Shown piece after piece: positions 51,291 through 54,897 of a DNA stretch of 54,897 nt. Made by a program: the position numbers and the translations under genes. The DNA comes from a virus: positions 1 through 54,897 of IMG/VR virus record IMGVR_UViG_3300009505_000017; one strand, given 5' to 3'. The notes beneath the pieces are model-generated. The model saw only the letters and a program-made list of their open reading frames with translations, was not told where the DNA came from and ran no database searches. Every line of letters starts with the position of its first letter. The stretch's first letter is position 1.

Positions 51291-51484
51291 TATACTTTCT
51301 TCTTTAACGCTGGAGGCGTTGGGTTTAATGATTCTCGTTTTGCTTTTTGATAAGAAAGCATTTCAAAATTTTTATTATTAAAATTACTTTCAGATCTTTC
51401 TTTAGCCACATGTGTTTTTAGTAGCTTATTAGCTTCTTCACATTTAGCTCTTTTTTTTGTATCTTTTATTGATTCGCAACCCAT
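51290..51484 (-). CDS. 64-residue basic protein
   Basis: MGCESIKDTKKRAKCEEANK opens a helix with two Cys, followed by a charged disordered tail ending ALKKKV. The N-terminal 'MGC..I.D...R.KC' echoes the 66-residue protein at 49324 (MSCKGLIGDALKKC), so the two may be distant copies. TAATG couples it to the next gene. Confidence 0.58.
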   Translation of the reverse strand: MGCESIKDTKKRAKCEEANKLLKTHVAKERSESNFNNKNFEMLSYQKAKRESLNPTPPALKKKV

Positions 51485-51502
51485 AATTTTATTTTTTAGT
51501 TT

Positions 51503-51814
51503 TTATTTACCTCCAGTATTACCTTTGTTTCTTCTTCCTGCTCCTTTTTTACCTCTCGCTCTTCTGTCTCCTGCTGTATTACTTTTACTTCCTCTATTCT
51601 TAGAGGCCTTTTCTAATACAACTTTACCGTTTTTATGGGACACATCTAGTCCATCGTAGTTCCCATATGTTCCAAATTGACGATTTTTTCTATTATCATC
51701 AACTCTTTGCTTAATAGACTTACGTTTTTTGTTGTATTTAGCCTGATATTTACGATGTTTCTTACGTGCTTCAGGGTTATCTCTATAAAATTTAGCAGTT
51801 CTGCTTAATGCCAT
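51503..51814 (-). CDS. Basic virion-type protein, first gene of the late operon
   Basis: Start at 51814 (MALSRTAKFYRDNPEARKKH): the longer in-frame version would begin upstream of the promoter element. 103 residues, strongly basic at both ends, with a central YGNYDGLDVSHKNGKVVLE. I recall related basic phage proteins of this layout. The DVSHKNG segment distantly recalls HNH sites, but two of the usual metal ligands are missing. DNA binding in the virion is more likely. Confidence 0.65.
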   Translation of the reverse strand: MALSRTAKFYRDNPEARKKHRKYQAKYNKKRKSIKQRVDDNRKNRQFGTYGNYDGLDVSHKNGKVVLEKASKNRGSKSNTAGDRRARGKKGAGRRNKGNTGGK

Positions 51815-51825
51815 AATAAAAAAGT

Positions 51826-51841
51826 TATCTTTGCAAAGATA
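51826..51841. promoter_or_regulatory. Back-to-back promoter palindrome (late operon / regulator)
   Basis: TATCTTTGCAAAGATA is a perfect 16-base palindrome. It places a TAnnTTTG element on each strand: leftward for the late genes (first start 51814), rightward for the regulator (start 51855). The two elements abut, so a polymerase bound one way must exclude the other. No TTG elements were found at normal spacing. Confidence 0.6.
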
Positions 51842-51854
51842 CAAATTTAATCTA

Positions 51855-52283
51855 ATGAAATTTTCGCCACAAAACGACTACCTGAAATACTGGAAAGTTG
51901 TAAGACAATGGGCTAGGTCCAAATATAACCTCTCTACATCTGAAATAGAGATGATGCTATTCTTATATAGCGAAGGATACTTTACAAGAAAACAATTTGA
52001 AGAGTATAATGAAATAATGTCCTGGGACAAAAGGAGATTTGAAAACTTGCTAAGAGAAAAATGGATAATCGTATGGAGAAAACGAAAAGGCAGGGAGTCT
52101 ACTTTATATGAACTTGGATTTAGTGGGAAGCGCTTATGCGCTTCGATTTATAAAAAGCTAAATAAAAAAGAAATGGTGTCAGAACACGAAAGAACTAACC
52201 CCATTTTTAATTTAGATGCTGATTATAGCAAAAAAGTATACAGAAAGATTATAAAAAAAATGAATAAAGAAATGAAACTATAG
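51855..52283 (+). CDS. Winged-helix-type DNA-binding protein, possible late switch
   Basis: Start at 51855 (MKFSPQNDYLKYWKVVRQWA), because in-frame codons upstream lie in the promoter. 142 residues. LSTSEIEMMLFLYSEGYFTR followed by KQFEEYNEIMSWDKRRFENL, a WIIVWRKRKGRE wing and a basic helical tail fits a MarR-like winged helix. It is the only rightward gene in the right-hand 41 kb and shares a palindromic promoter with the late operon, so it probably controls that promoter. It overlaps the GroES gene tail to tail by six bases. Confidence 0.65.
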   Translation: MKFSPQNDYLKYWKVVRQWARSKYNLSTSEIEMMLFLYSEGYFTRKQFEEYNEIMSWDKRRFENLLREKWIIVWRKRKGRESTLYELGFSGKRLCASIYKKLNKKEMVSEHERTNPIFNLDADYSKKVYRKIIKKMNKEMKL

Positions 52284-52535
52284 CACTACAACTATATCTC
52301 TTTCAGATATTATAGTTACTACCTCATCTTCTAACATCATCTTGTGACCTGCATTCTTATCGTAATAAATGAAGTCACCTTCATTTACAACATAAACATC
52401 AGTCCCTGGAATCTTTATCAAACCTTTTTTGTATCTTAGCTGGTTGCTATCGTCTGACGTTAGTAATATTCCTGACTGTGTTTTTTGTTCTGATTGAACT
52501 TCTGTAATAACAATGTACTTACCTACTGCTTTCAT
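52278..52535 (-). CDS. groES: Co-chaperonin GroES
   Basis: 85 residues against about 97 in bacteria. GKYIVITEVQSEQKTQSGIL matches the first strand and mobile loop, whose SGIL(L) hydrophobic triplet binds GroEL. IKIPGTDVYVVNEGDFIYYD fits the barrel and DEVVTIISERDIVVVL the last strands. The roof region is shorter than usual. It starts 11 bases after the GroEL stop, in reversed order to bacterial operons (here GroEL comes first). Confidence 0.87.
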   Translation of the reverse strand: MKAVGKYIVITEVQSEQKTQSGILLTSDDSNQLRYKKGLIKIPGTDVYVVNEGDFIYYDKNAGHKMMLEDEVVTIISERDIVVVL

Positions 52536-52546
52536 TTTATTTAAGT

Positions 52547-54118
52547 TTAATTTCTTTTCATTGTTACAATCGCATTAGTACTTAGTATCGTTGTAGCGAC
52601 ACTTACTGCGTTTCTTAGTGCATTCTTAGTGACTTTAGCAGGATCAATGATTCCCATTGCGTACATATCTCCATACTTTTTATTCTTAACATCATATCCA
52701 TGATTATAAGGAACATCTGCACACTCGCAAATAATATCTCTTACTTCTTTTACATTTTCACCTGCATTAATTAATATCTGCTCTAAAGGCGCAATTAAAG
52801 CTCCATATAAAATATCTTCAGCCCATCCTTCTCCTAATGATTCTGCACATCTTAACAAAGCCAAGCCTCCACCAGGAAGAATTCCTTCTTCAACTGCAGA
52901 ACGCACAGCGCAAACTGCGTCTTCTACTCTATCAAATTTTTCTTTTTGCTCAATATCAGAGTTTCCTCCTACATAAATGACTCCAACTCCACCTGACAAC
53001 AAAGCAATACGATTACTTATGAAGTCTCTTTCGTTTTTGTTCTTATTATTTTCTCTTTGAGTCTTAAGTTCTTGTATTCTCTTTGATGTCTCTGAATTGT
53101 CAGAGCCTTCTTTTAGAATAACACTAGATGAATTTCCAATAATAATCTTGTTAGCATGACCTAAGTCTTCCATTGTTAGACTTCCTAAGTTATCACCTTG
53201 TGATTCGCTGAAATATTTTGCTCCTGTAGAAAGAGCTATGTCTGAAAGTAATTCATTGGTCTTATATCCAAATGATGGTGGGATAATATTACATAACTTC
53301 AAATTATTCTGAACTACATTGGCAGCAAGAGTGTTTACTACGTTTTGAGCGCAGTTACCTATAATCAATAGTTTCTTGTTATTGTTTATAACAGGTTTTA
53401 ATATTGATTCAATTTGAAGAATGTTTGTAATCTCCATGTCAGTAATCAAAATCTCTACATCATCTAATATACATTCATCGTTTCTGTGGTTGTTTACAAA
53501 TAACTTTGAAGTATAACCTCTATCAATCTTAATACCCTTAGTAATGTCGTAGTAAGTCTGCTCAGTCTTGCTGTTCTCAACAGTTAAAACTCCGTCTTTC
53601 CCCAAATCCTTATAAGCAGATGAAATCATCTTACCAATATCTGGATCATTGTTAGCTGAAATAGTAGCAACATCCTTAAGAGTCTTTCCTGTAACTTTCT
53701 TTGAAGTCTTGTCAAGTGTCTCAATAACCTTTTCAGATAATTTATTTATATCCCTAATTAATTGAGTCGTGTTTACGTTGTCCTCTCTTTTTAATAACTG
53801 CATTCCCTCTTTTACAAGAGATTCAGTTAAAACAATAGCAGTAGTTGTTCCGTCTCCTGCTGAGGTCGCTGTTCTTTCAGCCGCCTCTTTCATCATACGC
53901 ACAGCCAGGTTCTCGACTGGGTCTTCTAAGTCTATTGATTTTGCAACCGTTACTCCGTCTTTAGTAACCGTTATGCCATGTGTATGGTTAGGAGACTCAA
54001 TAAGTACAGTCCTACCTAAAGGACCTAAAGTACTTTTTACCGCTTTTGAAATTTTAGTTATTCCATTAAGCAATTTATCTCTTCCCTCTTGCTCAAATGC
54101 TAGTTCTTTTGGATTCAT
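52547..54118 (-). CDS. groEL: Chaperonin GroEL
   Basis: 523 residues. The ATP site is intact: LGPLGRTVLIE, VTKDGVTVAKSI with the Asp52 equivalent (Asp54), AGDGTTTAIVL with the Asp87 equivalent (Asp89), and DRVEDAVCAVRSAVEEG with the Asp398 equivalent, followed by LPGGG. The apical domain is divergent from bacterial GroEL and the Gly-Gly-Met tail is absent (ends TMKRN), as in other viral chaperonins. It probably forms a ring working with the phage GroES on phage proteins. It has a host-type promoter directly upstream and is the first gene of its own unit. Confidence 0.95.
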   Translation of the reverse strand: MNPKELAFEQEGRDKLLNGITKISKAVKSTLGPLGRTVLIESPNHTHGITVTKDGVTVAKSIDLEDPVENLAVRMMKEAAERTATSAGDGTTTAIVLTESLVKEGMQLLKREDNVNTTQLIRDINKLSEKVIETLDKTSKKVTGKTLKDVATISANNDPDIGKMISSAYKDLGKDGVLTVENSKTEQTYYDITKGIKIDRGYTSKLFVNNHRNDECILDDVEILITDMEITNILQIESILKPVINNNKKLLIIGNCAQNVVNTLAANVVQNNLKLCNIIPPSFGYKTNELLSDIALSTGAKYFSESQGDNLGSLTMEDLGHANKIIIGNSSSVILKEGSDNSETSKRIQELKTQRENNKNKNERDFISNRIALLSGGVGVIYVGGNSDIEQKEKFDRVEDAVCAVRSAVEEGILPGGGLALLRCAESLGEGWAEDILYGALIAPLEQILINAGENVKEVRDIICECADVPYNHGYDVKNKKYGDMYAMGIIDPAKVTKNALRNAVSVATTILSTNAIVTMKRN

Positions 54119-54141
54119 ATTTTAATTGATTTAATTTAAAG

Positions 54142-54171
54142 CAAATATACAACTATTTTAACATTATACAA
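54142..54171 (-). promoter_or_regulatory. Bacteroidetes-type promoter for groEL-groES
   Basis: Leftward reading: TTG at 54171-54169, a 19-base spacer, then TATATTTG at 54149-54142. It matches the full consensus and lies 24 bases before the GroEL start. Confidence 0.78.
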
Positions 54172-54458
54172 ATGCTTGTTTTATGTCTCTATATATATAT
54201 ATAGCGAAAACTATAATATATACTTTTTACTATCTCTATAAATACTATAAAAATCAACATAATTAACATATTAATATAAATAGATATAAAAGTAACTGTA
54301 AATCAATGAATTAAACTATGACCGTTTTATTTTAAAAACAACATTGGTCAGCATTAAATTAACATCCTAGCCGCATAAATGCGGTAAGCACAAAAAAAGA
54401 GGAAACAAATAAATGATCCTCTCTTTTCTGAAACACAAATTAACTATTGGGAAGAAAG
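54172..54458. other. Non-coding A/T-rich region upstream of groEL
   Basis: No convincing gene. It contains a (TA)n run near 54189-54202, long A/T-rich stretches, a short CCGCA(TAAA)TGCGG hairpin at 54371-54384 and a leftward terminator (54392-54427). The A/T-rich part could be a DNA-unwinding element or hold regulator sites; I found no iterated DnaA boxes by eye. Confidence 0.4.
54392..54427 (-). terminator. Leftward terminator after the rightmost gene pair
   Basis: AGAGGA at 54398-54403 pairs with TCCTCT at 54417-54422 around a 13-base loop. Leftward the stem is followed by a T-run (plus A-run 54392-54398). It separates the two small genes from groEL. Confidence 0.7.
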
Positions 54459-54665
54459 TTATCTGTAAATACTGTAAAAATCTTTTTTAGCTTCTGCAAG
54501 TTCAATGCCTTCTGCTATCATATTAATCTTCTTAGCACGATGTTTAGCTTTTTTAAAACTTGCTAATTTTTTAATGCCCATTTCATAATACTGCCCATGA
54601 CCGTCAAGCTCATGCTTGTTACGACTTGACATATACTCTTTCATGATTGGTTTTTTAATGTCCAT
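54459..54665 (-). CDS. Small basic hypothetical protein
   Basis: 68 residues, basic and helical (HELDGHGQYYEMGIKKLASF; KKAKHRAKKINMIAEGIELA). Gly-His-Gly-Gln-Tyr-Tyr in the middle is unusual. It overlaps the next gene by 11 bases and is followed by a terminator, so the two form a short unit. No family recognised. Confidence 0.6.
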   Translation of the reverse strand: MDIKKPIMKEYMSSRNKHELDGHGQYYEMGIKKLASFKKAKHRAKKINMIAEGIELAEAKKDFYSIYR

Positions 54666-54813
54666 ATTGTTGCCATTTAATGTTTATACTTATTATACCT
54701 AGATAAATTACTAATTCATCATAAGGGTACTCCTCAATTGCTACGTAGTATCCCCAACCTAATGCAAATCCTACCGAAAGCCTTTCTTGTATTTCAATGA
54801 CAACTCCTTCCAT
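54655..54813 (-). CDS. Small hypothetical protein at the right end
   Basis: Start at 54813 (MEGVVIEIQERLSVGFALGW), because the longer in-frame version begins upstream of a promoter element. 52 residues, acidic in the middle and hydrophobic after (YYVAIEEYPYDELVIYLGII). No family recognised. Confidence 0.55.
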   Translation of the reverse strand: MEGVVIEIQERLSVGFALGWGYYVAIEEYPYDELVIYLGIISINIKWQQYGH

Positions 54814-54817
54814 GTAG

Positions 54818-54825
54818 CAAATATA
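54818..54825 (-). promoter_or_regulatory. TATATTTG promoter element at the right end
   Basis: CAAATATA on plus reads TATATTTG leftward, four bases before the start of the rightmost small gene. The same octamer precedes groEL. No TTG at the normal spacing. Confidence 0.5.
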
Positions 54826-54897
54826 CAAAAAAAATTTGACTAATCGCATATATATAGTGTTTGGGTAATATTATATTATACGCACAACATAGCTCAT

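Noticed and set aside
51503-51814. HNH endonuclease call for the basic protein
   Set aside because: Only DVSHKNG resembles an HNH site; the other His/Asn metal ligands are not visible.
54858-54897. Circular joining of the two ends through the first reading frame
   Set aside because: The frame stays open across the joined ends but contains no ATG, and there is no terminal repeat to support closure.
1-54897. Lysogeny module
   Set aside because: No integrase, transposase, excisionase, CI/Cro pair or attachment-site repeat was found; the single winged-helix gene is better explained as a late regulator.

Overview
The window reads as most or all of the genome of a tailed double-stranded DNA phage (podovirus-like, Caudoviricetes) that infects a marine Bacteroidetes, probably a flavobacterium. 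Evidence for the host: low GC, A-rich leaders in place of Shine-Dalgarno sites, and repeated Bacteroidetes-type promoter elements (TAnnTTTG, in two places with TTG about 19-20 bases upstream). Terminase, portal, capsid and tail proteins resemble those of crAss-like and Cellulophaga podoviruses; this is recalled family knowledge, not a search result. I see no integrase, DNA polymerase, RNA polymerase or tRNA. I cannot tell whether the two ends join.

Layout. (1) 1-13639, plus strand, early genes. First come small conserved phage proteins and a secreted 3D-domain wall protein (1-2461), then a GP88-like cysteine protein. The replication/recombination block follows: a DnaA-domain-IV-like protein, a Sak/DUF1071 annealing protein, a PD-(D/E)XK exonuclease, an SSB-like protein, a primase-helicase, an SNF2-like helicase, a VRR-NUC nuclease, a second DnaA-like protein, a metallophosphoesterase and a dATP/dGTP diphosphohydrolase-like domain. 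(2) 51814-13628, minus strand, late genes read right to left: many Lys/Cys-rich microproteins, a spike-base-like protein, the lysis cassette (small membrane proteins, amidase, holin), a YadA-repeat fibre, a GroES-like protein and a 2OG oxygenase, then terminase, portal, scaffold, capsid, connector/tail proteins and a T7-like ejection set ending in a 2594-residue protein. (3) 51855-52283, plus strand: a DNA-binding-like protein whose promoter overlaps the late promoter back to back. (4) 52278-54813, minus strand: GroES, GroEL and two small genes.

How it fits together. Early and late blocks converge at about 13.63 kb with a 12-base overlap. The phage brings its own priming, annealing and nuclease functions but must borrow a host polymerase; the two DnaA-like proteins and the SSB-like tail are plausible recruiters. 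It encodes a complete chaperonin pair, probably for capsid or giant-protein folding. The head-to-tail order (TerL, portal, scaffold, capsid, connector, tail tube/nozzle, GNAT, three ejection proteins) matches podoviruses such as T7.

Most interesting signals: a 15-base sequence found three times exactly (plus two shorter copies) in unrelated reading frames; a small conserved-looking gene overprinted inside the giant ejection gene; the TAATG-coupled microprotein string; several hairpin-rich intergenic segments; the chimaeric YadA/FISUMP fibre; and a GC island in terminase together with a degenerate Walker A.
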